From positions 1 to 64,000 of the forward strand of contig NZ_JAQSDY010000009.1 in NCBI RefSeq assembly GCF_029946145.1: 64,000 bases of DNA, read 5' to 3'. A model generated the notes under the pieces. It was not told the DNA's origin. It did not search any database and saw only the letters and a program-made list of their open reading frames with translations. Positions within the stretch are counted from its first letter, which is position 1. Each line of letters starts with the position of its first letter. Shown here one piece after another: positions 43,658 through 50,583 of this stretch. Source of the DNA: Brevundimonas sp. (GTDB lineage: Bacteria > Pseudomonadota > Alphaproteobacteria > Caulobacterales > Caulobacteraceae). The position numbers and the translations under genes were made by a program.

Positions 43658-43824
43658 ACGACACCCCGAAACCTGAAAGGCCGCTTTATCTGGACCTCGA
43701 TTTCGGCGAGGCGCTGGCCCGTTATGCCCAAACCAAACCGGAAGAGGTAACGCCGGCCCCTGGACAAAAGCGAAAGGCCGCCAGACCTAAGCCGAAGCCC
43801 AAGCCTGACGGCCCAACGGGTTAG
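43654..43824 (+). CDS. 56-aa transposase-linked small protein
   Basis: It starts in an ATGA overlap with the transposase stop, so it is translationally coupled. The first half (PERPLYLDLDFGEALARYAQ) is acidic and looks conserved; the second half is basic (QKRKAARPKPKPKP). It may assist transposition, for example by binding the transposase or DNA; function unknown. Its end overlaps the 39-aa minus-strand gene by 4 bases. Confidence 0.6.
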   Translation: MNDTPKPERPLYLDLDFGEALARYAQTKPEEVTPAPGQKRKAARPKPKPKPDGPTG

Positions 43825-43940
43825 CGCCTCGGGTGAGGCGTGACCTTGGGTCGGAAGTAACTTCGCACGCGCTGGACCTTTCCGGCCTTGCTTATGCGAC
43901 GATGACTCTCAACCACTGTCACCCAGTTCGGCGGACTCAT
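43821..43940 (-). CDS. 39-aa basic small protein, convergent with the previous gene
   Basis: ATG at 43940 preceded by a strong ribosome site (GGGAGGGG). The product is MSPPNWVTVVESHRRISKAG then KVQRVRSYFRPKVTPHPRR, very rich in Arg/Lys. The HRRISKAGKVQRVRSY pattern resembles short basic proteins seen in phages and mobile elements. Tail-to-tail with the 56-aa gene. Support is the ribosome site plus composition only. Confidence 0.45.
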   Translation of the reverse strand: MSPPNWVTVVESHRRISKAGKVQRVRSYFRPKVTPHPRR

Positions 43941-43970
43941 GGTCCCCTCCCTGTAGCGGCTTGACTGGGT

Positions 43971-44062
43971 GGCCGGGGCTTGGGAGAATTAGGGTGTTGA
44001 AGACCTAAATATCCCGGCCCCGGCCGGTGCTAGCGGCCCTTGGCTCTTGCCGGGGGCCGTTT
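43971..44062 (+). other. Strongly structured non-coding segment inside the IS1595 element
   Basis: Nested pairings GGCCGGGG/CCCCGGCC (43971-43978 with 44018-44025), GGG/CCC inside, and TTAGG/CCTAA (43989-43993 with 44004-44008) form one long stem. A second hairpin follows, CGGCCC/GGGCCG (44034-44059) with a short T-run. It may terminate transcription from the transposase side, shield the cargo from read-through, or encode a small RNA. The remainder of 43941-44224 has no gene. Confidence 0.45.
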
Positions 44063-44224
44063 CGCGTTCTGGGCTATCTCATCACACGATGGCGACTCCG
44101 ATCTATGGCTAACGCCATGTTGTCGCCCGGATGAGTTCGGCACGCAAGGCCAAGGTTGGACTTAAGTTGCTGTTCCTAATTATATTTTTGGTGTAGAAGC
44201 CCCTGATACCTAGGGGGCTAAACC

Positions 44225-44710
44225 ATGAACAACCCGGTCGAAATCGCCCGCGCAAGATTGGTCGCTATAGAGCAAGAGGCGGAAAAGCTACGACTTTTCC
44301 TGCGTTCGTGGGAAGAGGTAGCCGACTACCTGAACAGCGATCATGATGCGCCCGCAACCGCTACGGAATCTGTGGATGAGGCTGTGGGCGAACGCCTGGA
44401 CGCCCCGGAAACACGAACGCGAGCGGTGAATCCGCCGACGCGAGTAGTGGTTGAAGAGGCGATTCGGGTCTTGAACGAGCGCGGACACCCGATGACCCGG
44501 CGAGCCCTGCACGAGGCCCTTTGGGCGCGGGGAGTTGAGGTTCGCGGCAGAGACCCGGTCAAGACGCTAGGGACCATCCTTTGGCGCGCCACCAACGACG
44601 TCGTCCAACTGGATGGCTACGGCTACTGGCCGAAGAAGGCTCCTTACGCTCGTGCGGGCTATTTGGCGGACTTGGCCGATCTCTTGGGCTCCACCAACAC
44701 TCAAGGCTAG
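44225..44710 (+). CDS. Winged-helix-like passenger protein of unknown function
   Basis: 161 aa. The N-terminal ~30 residues are a likely coiled coil (ARARLVAIEQEAEKLRLFLR), followed by an acidic linker. A C-terminal domain (~75-140; VEEAIRVLNERGHPMTRRAL, HEALWARGVEVRGRDPVKTL, DGYGYWPKKAP) has a HARE-HTH/winged-helix look. The ribosome site GGGGG lies inside a small inverted repeat (AGCCCC/GGGGCT), suggesting control of translation. It precedes the HicA gene and could regulate it, or form part of the same cargo. Confidence 0.6.
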   Translation: MNNPVEIARARLVAIEQEAEKLRLFLRSWEEVADYLNSDHDAPATATESVDEAVGERLDAPETRTRAVNPPTRVVVEEAIRVLNERGHPMTRRALHEALWARGVEVRGRDPVKTLGTILWRATNDVVQLDGYGYWPKKAPYARAGYLADLADLLGSTNTQG

Positions 44711-44816
44711 CTACGGCACGCCCGTTCATAATCACTAACCGGGCGTTAACCGTGCGTCGGTATGTCTATCCTATCAAGTCGGCCTCAGTCTCTGCGGCAG
44801 ACGAACGGAGAGTGCG

Positions 44817-45011
44817 GTGGCGAAGGACTTTTATGACCAGATCGTCGCGAGACTGCGGGCGGCAGGCTGCTGGCAGATCGACGGCGGGAAGGGGAGCCAC
44901 GACAAGTGGTGTAGTCCGATTAGCGGGCGCGTGTTCACGGTCCCGCGCTCGAAAAGCCGCCACACAGCCAACGAAGTGCTAAAGCAGGCTGGCCTAAAGA
45001 AGGGTTTTTAG
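44817..45011 (+). CDS. hicA: HicA-like mRNA interferase toxin
   Basis: 64 aa from the GTG at 44817 (GAGAGTGCG upstream). It has the HicA double-stranded-RNA-binding-like fold: FYDQIVARLRAAGCWQIDGG, KGSHDKWCSP (catalytic His in GSHxxW), VFTVPRSKSRHTANEVLKQA, GLKKGF. It would cleave mRNA. It is convergent with the HicB-like gene and overlaps it by 4 bases, rather than lying in the usual head-to-tail operon. Confidence 0.85.
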   Translation: MAKDFYDQIVARLRAAGCWQIDGGKGSHDKWCSPISGRVFTVPRSKSRHTANEVLKQAGLKKGF

Positions 45012-45238
45012 GCGACCGCGAGCTCGCGCTTCTGGCAAGCCGAGAACTCGAAGGGGACGTTGACCTGATGCACGTCAGCATTGGCAGACAGCATTTCCGG
45101 AGCCAACTCGTTCATCAGGCGCTCAAACTCGGCGAGCGTGTCGGCCTCGATCACAAGGCCGGGGATGTTGCTGTTGGAGTACCAAACCTTGGCCTGGTCG
45201 TCCCAAGAGGCTTTTACAAAATAAGGTGGCTTACGCAT
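45008..45238 (-). CDS. hicB: HicB-like / DUF1902 antitoxin
   Basis: 76 aa. DUF1902/HicB fold: YFVKASWDDQAKVWYSNSNI, PGLVIEADTLAEFERLMNEL. It lacks the extra C-terminal DNA-binding domain of larger HicB proteins. It lies on the opposite strand to HicA with overlapping 3' ends, so each gene needs its own promoter and the two mRNAs could pair. Confidence 0.8.
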   Translation of the reverse strand: MRKPPYFVKASWDDQAKVWYSNSNIPGLVIEADTLAEFERLMNELAPEMLSANADVHQVNVPFEFSACQKRELAVA

Positions 45239-45403
45239 CCGTACCTTCCCCCCGACGCCAACGTGTGCGGGGCACCCCGCTGGGTGTCAACGTAATATAT
45301 ATAGCTAAAGGACCTTGATTAAGGCGGAGTTGCATTTTGGCAGTCGCTTTCATCCCATGTTGCAGCGCAACATCACTCTAGGTCACACACGTATATAGGT
45401 CCC

Positions 45404-45411
45404 CCTTACTA
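45404..45411. repeat. 8-bp target site duplication, right copy
   Basis: CCTTACTA, identical to 42658-42665, directly after the right inverted repeat. Confidence 0.9.
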
Positions 45412-45440
45412 TCGCTCTCGCAATGCAGCATATAGGCGCG

Positions 45441-45761
45441 ATGAGCGACCCCATCGAAACCGCCATCCTCGAAAAACTGGCGAAGGCCGACCCCAAGGGC
45501 GTCGGCGGCAAGAGCATCGAACCGTCCGACGTGGCGAAGGAACTGCAGCCCGAACAGTGGCAGCGGATGCTGCCCAAGGTGCGGCACTGCGCCCTGGGCC
45601 TGATGCGACAGGGCAGGCTGACCATCACCAAGAAGGGCAAGGCGATCGATCCCAACGCCTTCAAGGGCGTGATCCGTCTGCGCCTGCCGACCGAGGCCGA
45701 AACGGCCGCGGCCCTGGCCGCCCTGCCGCCCGCCCTCGAGGATGATGACGACTTCGCCTGA
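45441..45761 (+). CDS. DUF3253 domain protein
   Basis: 106 aa from the ATG at 45441 (MSDPIETAILEKLAKADPKG); an in-frame ATG at 45423 is possible. The DUF3253 body is clear (IEPSDVAKELQPEQWQRMLP, VRHCALGLMRQGRLTITKKG). It is a winged-helix-like fold of unknown role. The IS1595 element sits 37 bases upstream, so the native promoter has been displaced or replaced. It overlaps the next gene by 20 bases. Confidence 0.75.
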   Translation: MSDPIETAILEKLAKADPKGVGGKSIEPSDVAKELQPEQWQRMLPKVRHCALGLMRQGRLTITKKGKAIDPNAFKGVIRLRLPTEAETAAALAALPPALEDDDDFA

Positions 45762-46398
45762 TCCGACGGACGGTCTGAGGACCGTCCTTGACGACATCCG
45801 CGCCTGCCGGGCCTGCCTCGGCCATCTCCCGCACACGCCGCGCCCGGTGGTGCAGGTGTTTCCGGAAACCCGCCTGCTGATCTGCGGCCAGGCGCCGGGC
45901 CGACGCGTGCACGAGAGCGGTCTGCCGTTCACCGACCCGTCGGGCGATCGGCTGCGCCAGTGGCTGGGCGTCGATTACGAGACCTTCTACGCCGACCACC
46001 GGCTGGGCGTGGCGGCCCAGGCCTTCTGCTATCCGGGCACGGCCCCAAGGGGCGGCGACTATCCGCCGCCGCGCCGTTGCGCCGAGCTGTGGCGACCACG
46101 ACTGCTTGCCGAGCTGCCCGGGATCGAACTGACCCTGCTGGTCGGCGGCTATGCGCAGGTCTGGGCGCTTGGCGACCGGGCGAAGGTCAACATGACCGAA
46201 ACCGTGCGGGCGTGGCGCGACTACGCCCCGGATATCCTGCCCCTGCCGCACCCGTCGTGGCGCAACACGGCGTGGCTGCGGAGGAACCCGTGGTTCGAGG
46301 AAGAGGTGCTGCCCTGGCTGCGTGAACGGGTCGCGGCTATCCTCGCGCCATCCACATCCGTGCATCCCCGCGAAGGCGGGGACCCAGGTTTTTCGTGA
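45742..46398 (+). CDS. Uracil-DNA glycosylase superfamily protein
   Basis: 218 aa. It has an N-terminal CRACLGHLPHTPRPVVQ segment, then the UDG-fold motifs LLICGQAPGRRVHESGLPFT (active-site loop) and LPLPHPSWRN (C-terminal HPS loop). Relatives annotated as uracil-DNA glycosylase family act on nucleic acid or remain uncharacterised; only two of four iron-sulfur cysteines of families 4/5 are evident. The last ~14 residues (VHPREGGDPGFS) are encoded by a palindromic intergenic repeat, which has changed the native C-terminus. Confidence 0.8.
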   Translation: MMTTSPDPTDGLRTVLDDIRACRACLGHLPHTPRPVVQVFPETRLLICGQAPGRRVHESGLPFTDPSGDRLRQWLGVDYETFYADHRLGVAAQAFCYPGTAPRGGDYPPPRRCAELWRPRLLAELPGIELTLLVGGYAQVWALGDRAKVNMTETVRAWRDYAPDILPLPHPSWRNTAWLRRNPWFEEEVLPWLRERVAAILAPSTSVHPREGGDPGFS

Positions 46399-46487
46399 GG
46401 CAGGCCGCTATGGGATCGCCGTTGGTGCGCATGCTCTGGCGCCGGTCGCCCAAAGCACCGGGTCCCCGCCTTCGCGGGGATGCACGG
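46358..46487. repeat. REP-like palindromic repeat pair
   Basis: A 28-bp unit (46358-46385) recurs as a perfect inverted copy (46460-46487); each unit is itself a CCCCGCGAAGGCGGGG-type hairpin. The pair straddles the end of the glycosylase gene and the start of the hydrolase gene, and both reading frames run through it. Confidence 0.85.
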
Positions 46488-47516
46488 AATTGGGGCGTCG
46501 CGCTCGCGCTTTCCCTCACCCTCTCAGCCTGCGCCACGCCTGCCGTTCAGCCTCCCCTGACCCCGCCGTCCGGGTTCGACGGGCCCGCGATTGAAGCTCA
46601 TGCGCTCATCATGGACGACGGCGCGCGTCTGCCGCTCGTCCGCTGGGGCCCCGACAACGGCGAGCCCTGGGCCGTCATCATCGGCCTGCACGGTATGAAC
46701 GACAGCCGGGCCTCCTTCCGGCTCGCCGGTCCCTGGTGGGCCGAGCGCGGCATCGAGACCTGGGCGTTCGACCAGCGCGGCTTTGGCCAGGCGCCCGGCC
46801 GCGGCGTCTGGGCCGGCGAGGCGCGGTTGACCGAGGACCTGCGCACCGCCGTCGCCCTGGCCCGGGCGCGCCATCCGCGCGCGGTGATCGCCGTCGCGGG
46901 GGAAAGCATGGGCGGGGCCGTCGCCGTCGCCGCCTTCGGTTCGAACCGTCCGCCCGCGGCGGACCGTGTCATCCTGCTGGCGCCGGCGGTCTGGGGCTGG
47001 ACGGCGCAGGGGCCGGTCAACGCCATCGGCCTGTGGATCGCGGCCCGCGCCATGGGCGACCGCGCCGTCGGCGCTCCCGAATGGGCGGTGAAGGACCTGC
47101 CGGCCTCGGACAATCGGCTGGAGCTGATCCGCAACGGCCGCGACCCGAACAGCATCCTGCCGACGCGGTTCGACGCCCTGTACGGCCTGGTGGATCTGAT
47201 GGAGAGCGCCTCGGTCGGGCTGGGCCACATCCGGGCGCCGACCCTGCTGCTCTACGGCGGCCACGACAATGTCATCCGGAAGGACCCCATGCGCCGGGCG
47301 CTGGAACGGGCGGGCGACAGGGCGGGCTTGCGCACCGGCTTCTATCCGGACGGCTGGCACATCCTGAACCGCGACCTCCAGGCCGAGACCCTCTACCGCG
47401 ACGTCGAGGCCTGGCTGAGGGACGCGTCCGCGCCGCTGCCGTCGGGGGCGGGGCCGGTTTTGCCAGAGCTCAGGGACGAGGGGCGAGAGACGAGGGGCCA
47501 GGGAAGACAGGATTGA
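46410..47516 (+). CDS. Alpha/beta hydrolase lipoprotein (lysophospholipase-like)
   Basis: 368 aa from the ATG at 46410 (a GTG at 46395 is also possible). A lipoprotein signal ends at LSAC. The serine hydrolase core has IIGLHGMNDSRAS, WAFDQRGFGQAP, the nucleophile AGESMGGAV, LLLYGGHDNVI (acid) and DGWHILNRD (His). Likely a membrane-bound lysophospholipase or monoacylglycerol lipase. The segment ahead of the signal (GPRLRGDAR) is the translation of the palindromic repeat, so the original start was probably destroyed or moved. Confidence 0.8.
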   Translation: MGSPLVRMLWRRSPKAPGPRLRGDARNWGVALALSLTLSACATPAVQPPLTPPSGFDGPAIEAHALIMDDGARLPLVRWGPDNGEPWAVIIGLHGMNDSRASFRLAGPWWAERGIETWAFDQRGFGQAPGRGVWAGEARLTEDLRTAVALARARHPRAVIAVAGESMGGAVAVAAFGSNRPPAADRVILLAPAVWGWTAQGPVNAIGLWIAARAMGDRAVGAPEWAVKDLPASDNRLELIRNGRDPNSILPTRFDALYGLVDLMESASVGLGHIRAPTLLLYGGHDNVIRKDPMRRALERAGDRAGLRTGFYPDGWHILNRDLQAETLYRDVEAWLRDASAPLPSGAGPVLPELRDEGRETRGQGRQD

Positions 47517-47636
47517 GCGGGCGTGACTCCGCCACGGCCGGCCCCGCCGCTCAGTCGTGAAACCGCCATGCTTGCGGTGTTAAGCGCCGGAGCGTAAGCA
47601 CCCGCCCAACAAAAAAACACCCCGGGAGACGCTCAA

Positions 47637-48734
47637 GTGAGCATGACGCTGTTTGATTCCCCGTCCTTCGCGAACCACGAGGGCGTCCACGCGGTCTTTG
47701 ACGAAAAGACCGGCCTGCGCGCCATTATCGCTGTTCACTCAACCGCGCGCGGCCCGGCCGTTGGCGGCACCCGGATGTGGAACTACGCTTCCAGCGCCGA
47801 AGCGCTGGAAGACGTCCTGCGTCTGTCGCGCGGCATGAGTTACAAGAACGCGGTCGCGGACCTTGAGATGGGCGGCGGCAAGTCGGTCATCATCGGCGAC
47901 TCGAAGACCCAGAAATCCCCCGAGCTTTTCCGCGCCTTCGGCCGCGCCGTCGATACGCTGGGCGGCATCTACTATGCGGCGGAAGACGTCGGCGTCTCGG
48001 TCGCCGACATCGCCGAAGCCCGCAAGGTCACCCCCTATGTGCTGGGCCTGAACGACGGTCCGGAAGCCTCGGGCGATCCCAGCCCCGTCACCGCCGAGGG
48101 CGTCTATCGCTCGACGCTGCTGGCCGCCAAGCGCCTGTGGAACCAGGACGACCTGACCGGCCTGACCGTCTCGGTCCAGGGCATCGGCCACGTTGGCGGC
48201 TATCTGGCCGACAAGCTGTACGCCGCCGGCGCCAAGCTGATCATGACCGACGTCAACACCGCCCTGCTGGCCGAGGTCGCCGCCCGCACCAACGCCGAGA
48301 TCGTGGCCCCCGACGCCATCTATGACGTCAAGGCCGACATCTATGCGCCCTGCGCCCTCGGCGCGACGCTGAACCCGCAGACGCTCGACCGTCTGACGGT
48401 CAAGGCCGTCGTCGGCGCCGCCAACAACCAGCTGGCCACGCCGGACATCGGCCAGACCCTGTTCGAGCGCGGCGTGCTCTACGCCCCCGACTATGTCGTC
48501 AACGGCGGCGGCATCATCAACGTCGCCTCGGAACTGAAGGCGCGCCAGACCGGCGGCGCCTACGACCCCGCCTGGGTCGAGACCAAGCTGTCGCGCCTGA
48601 TGGACACGCTGGAGGAGATCATGGACCGCTCGGCCGCCGAGAAGCGCCCGACGCACCAGATCGCCGACGCCATCGCCGAGGCCCGCATCAACGCGGCCCG
48701 CGACCAGAAGGCCGAGCAGCGCAAGGCGGCCTGA
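47637..48734 (+). CDS. Leucine dehydrogenase-type amino acid dehydrogenase (Glu/Leu/Phe/Val family)
   Basis: 365 aa. It deaminates a branched-chain (or phenyl) amino acid to its 2-oxo acid with NAD+. Seen are GPAVGGTRMW, SYKNAVADLEMGGGKSVIIG (catalytic Lys), YAAEDVGVSVADI, and the Rossmann motif VQGIGHVGGYLADKL, then APCALGATLNPQT and GAANNQLA. Starts at GTG 47637 with GGGAG upstream or at the ATG six bases on. Single gene. Leucine versus phenylalanine specificity cannot be fixed by eye. Confidence 0.88.
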   Translation: MSMTLFDSPSFANHEGVHAVFDEKTGLRAIIAVHSTARGPAVGGTRMWNYASSAEALEDVLRLSRGMSYKNAVADLEMGGGKSVIIGDSKTQKSPELFRAFGRAVDTLGGIYYAAEDVGVSVADIAEARKVTPYVLGLNDGPEASGDPSPVTAEGVYRSTLLAAKRLWNQDDLTGLTVSVQGIGHVGGYLADKLYAAGAKLIMTDVNTALLAEVAARTNAEIVAPDAIYDVKADIYAPCALGATLNPQTLDRLTVKAVVGAANNQLATPDIGQTLFERGVLYAPDYVVNGGGIINVASELKARQTGGAYDPAWVETKLSRLMDTLEEIMDRSAAEKRPTHQIADAIAEARINAARDQKAEQRKAA

Positions 48735-48775
48735 GCGCAACGCTAGCCCAAAAAGCGCATCAGGAGGGGCTGCCG

Positions 48776-48904
48776 GTGACTGCGAGACACCGGCTGGCCA
48801 AGGTCAAGCTGCGAGGACGTCGCAAGGTCGATGCCGCCTTCGCCCTGGCCTTGGCGGTCTACAACCTGATCCGGCTTCCCAGGCTGCTGGCGGCGCCGGC
48901 GTGA
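48776..48904 (+). pseudogene. Transposase C-terminal remnant (IS4/IS5-like)
   Basis: 42 codons reading RHRLAKVKLRGRRKVDAAFA then LALAVYNLIRLPRLLAAPA and a stop. The LRGRRKVDAAF...AYNLIRLPRL pattern is the usual C-terminal end of DDE transposases. No upstream transposase sequence or inverted repeats remain. Its stop overlaps the start of the next gene. Confidence 0.55.
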
Positions 48905-49224
48905 GCGTCCTGGGCCGCTGGCGAATCGTCGAGATGCCGGACTACACCGACGACTATCCTGACATGATGGAGCCCGCCTACATCCTCTTCGAAGCCGGTC
49001 GCGGCGAGTTCGCCTTCGGCTGTGTCACCGGCCAGATCCTCGGCGGGGGCGACACCGCCTCCATCGCCTTCTCATGGACGGGAAACGACGAGATGGACGA
49101 AGCCCAGGGTGACGGCTGGGCCGAACTCCAGCCTGACGGCTCAATCACGGGCGCCATCTGCTTCCACAACGGCGACGAAGCCAACTTCGTCGCCCGCCGT
49201 GAGACTTCTTCAACAGCCTGCTAG
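48901..49224 (+). CDS. Conserved hypothetical protein
   Basis: 107 aa from the GTG at 48901. Conserved-looking blocks are LGRWRIVEMPDYTDDYPDMM, PAYILFEAGRGEFAFGCVTG and GNDEMDEAQGDGWAELQPDG, ending RRETSSTAC. It is an acidic, beta-rich soluble protein of a type often found near transposase remnants and TA genes; function unknown. The start overlaps a transposase remnant, so its native promoter may be missing. Confidence 0.6.
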   Translation: MSVLGRWRIVEMPDYTDDYPDMMEPAYILFEAGRGEFAFGCVTGQILGGGDTASIAFSWTGNDEMDEAQGDGWAELQPDGSITGAICFHNGDEANFVARRETSSTAC

Positions 49225-49247
49225 AGGGGTTGTAGAGAGGTTGCGTC

Positions 49248-49357
49248 GATAGCATATGGACTATCGAAAATTCCTATTTTGATGTTTCATACGCTATCAA
49301 GATGTTGCTAAGTGATGTGTTATACGCTATCGCCATCCGGGAAGCTGATAGCATATG
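49248..49357 (+). promoter_or_regulatory. Four-copy GATAGC operator array upstream of the mobile mystery genes
   Basis: GATAGCATATG at 49248-49258 (+), its inverted form CATACGCTATC at 49288-49298, TATACGCTATC at 49321-49331 (inverted) and GATAGCATATG at 49347-49357 (+). The four 11-mers form two facing pairs in an AT-rich promoter; the last overlaps the first ATG of the gene. Likely sites for the XRE protein encoded next. Confidence 0.65.
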
Positions 49358-49825
49358 GCGCATCGCATGGACCCCACAGCGCTCGCGCGCAAACAGATCG
49401 ACCGCCGTCTCAAGACGGTGGACGTCCAGGCGTTGGCGCGGCCGACGCATGGATGGCTGCGCGCCATCCGCAACGCCCTGGACATGAGCACGAGGCAGGC
49501 GGCGCACCGGATGGGCGTCAGCCAGCCCACCTATGCGCGCTTTGAAAAGGGCGAAGCCGAAAACAGCATCACCCTGGCCTCACTTCGCAGCGCCGCCGAG
49601 GCGCTGGATTGCACGCTCGTCTATGCAATCGTGCCGAACAAATCCCTCGACAGCACACTGCGCGACCGCGCTCGTGTGGTCGCGCAAAAGCAGCTCGACC
49701 GAGTCCATCACACCATGCGCCTCGAAGATCAGGCGATGGGCGAAGGCGAACTCGCAGCCGAGCGCGAACGCCTTGCCGAGGAGCTGCTGCGCACCGACCC
49801 GCGCCGCCTGTGGGACGACGCATGA
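49355..49825 (+). CDS. Mobile mystery protein A (XRE-type, putative antitoxin)
   Basis: 156 aa; the ATG at 49367 (MDPTALARKQIDRRLK) is an alternative that leaves the last operator intact. A helix-turn-helix lies at ~48-75 (LDMSTRQAAHRMGVSQPTYA, RFEKGEAENSITLASL). The family (TIGR02612) is always paired with a Fic-domain protein B on mobile DNA. The stop overlaps the start of gene B (ATGA). It probably represses the pair from the GATAGC sites and restrains B. Confidence 0.85.
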   Translation: MAHRMDPTALARKQIDRRLKTVDVQALARPTHGWLRAIRNALDMSTRQAAHRMGVSQPTYARFEKGEAENSITLASLRSAAEALDCTLVYAIVPNKSLDSTLRDRARVVAQKQLDRVHHTMRLEDQAMGEGELAAERERLAEELLRTDPRRLWDDA

Positions 49826-50415
49826 CGGATGCGTTGTTCGATCCGCTGGATGACGCGGCGACGCCGCTCGAACCCGCAGACCGCGACGGCCTCCTTCTCA
49901 CGCACATCACGAGGCGCGGCGAACTCAACGAGGCCGAACAGCTCAACATCACCGAAGCGGAGGGCTGGGCGTTCAAAGCCAAGCGCGATGTCCTGAGCGA
50001 TACCTTCCTGCGTACGCTGCACAAACGCATGCTCGGTAAAGTGTGGCGATGGGCCGGCAGTTGGAGCCAGGCCCATGATCGCAGGATTGGAGTCGACCAC
50101 TGGCTAATCGAGCCAGAGCTGCGCGCACTGCTCGATAGCGTTCGCTACTGGATCGAGCATGAGAGCTTTCCGCCCGATGAGATCGCCGCGCGCTTCCATC
50201 ACAAGCTGACCTGGATTCATCCGTTCCCAAACGGCAACGGACGGATGTCGCGCATGGCGGCGGATCTCCTGCTCGTTCAGCTCGGCCGGCCGCGCTTCAC
50301 ATGGGGCAGCGCCAATCTGGTGGAAGCCGAAGCGACACGACAGCGCTATGTCGCCGCGCTTCGCGCCGCCGACGAGCACGACATCGAGCCCTTGCTCGCC
50401 TTCGTGCGCACCTAA
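49822..50415 (+). CDS. Mobile mystery protein B (Fic domain)
   Basis: 197 aa. Fic fold with the active site IHPFPNGNGRMSRMAADLLL (~133-152), complete for AMP transfer, preceded by the family segment HITRRGELNEAEQLNITEAE and RKRMLGKVWRWAGSWSQ-like motifs. A predicted nucleotidyl-transferase toxin coupled to protein A. It is a second, unrelated Fic protein in this window (compare 28684-29856). Confidence 0.88.
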   Translation: MTDALFDPLDDAATPLEPADRDGLLLTHITRRGELNEAEQLNITEAEGWAFKAKRDVLSDTFLRTLHKRMLGKVWRWAGSWSQAHDRRIGVDHWLIEPELRALLDSVRYWIEHESFPPDEIAARFHHKLTWIHPFPNGNGRMSRMAADLLLVQLGRPRFTWGSANLVEAEATRQRYVAALRAADEHDIEPLLAFVRT

Positions 50416-50583
50416 AGGCCGGCGCGCCGCGCGGTCGTCGTAACTTTTATAAATCAAGCGCTTACCGTACCTTTAGTCAGACTCTTCAGACTGTGTTTTT
50501 TGCATCGCCCCCCGGATTCGCGCGCAGGGGGCATACGGATCACTATCGCCTGAACCGCCCCTTCTGATTCGGGCCGAGGCGCC

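Larger units (their letters stand above)
42666..45403 (+). mobile_element. IS1595-family transposon carrying passenger genes
   Basis: 2738 bp. The left end begins GGGATCTATATACGTGCTTG and the reverse complement of the right end begins GGGACCTATATACGTGTGTG; they differ at few positions over 23 bases. Flanks are a perfect 8-bp duplication, so this is an intact, rather recent insertion into the gap between the thioesterase and DUF3253 genes. Only the first third is transposase. The rest carries a 56-aa gene, a 39-aa gene, a winged-helix-like gene and a tail-to-tail HicA/HicB-like pair. Confidence 0.92.
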
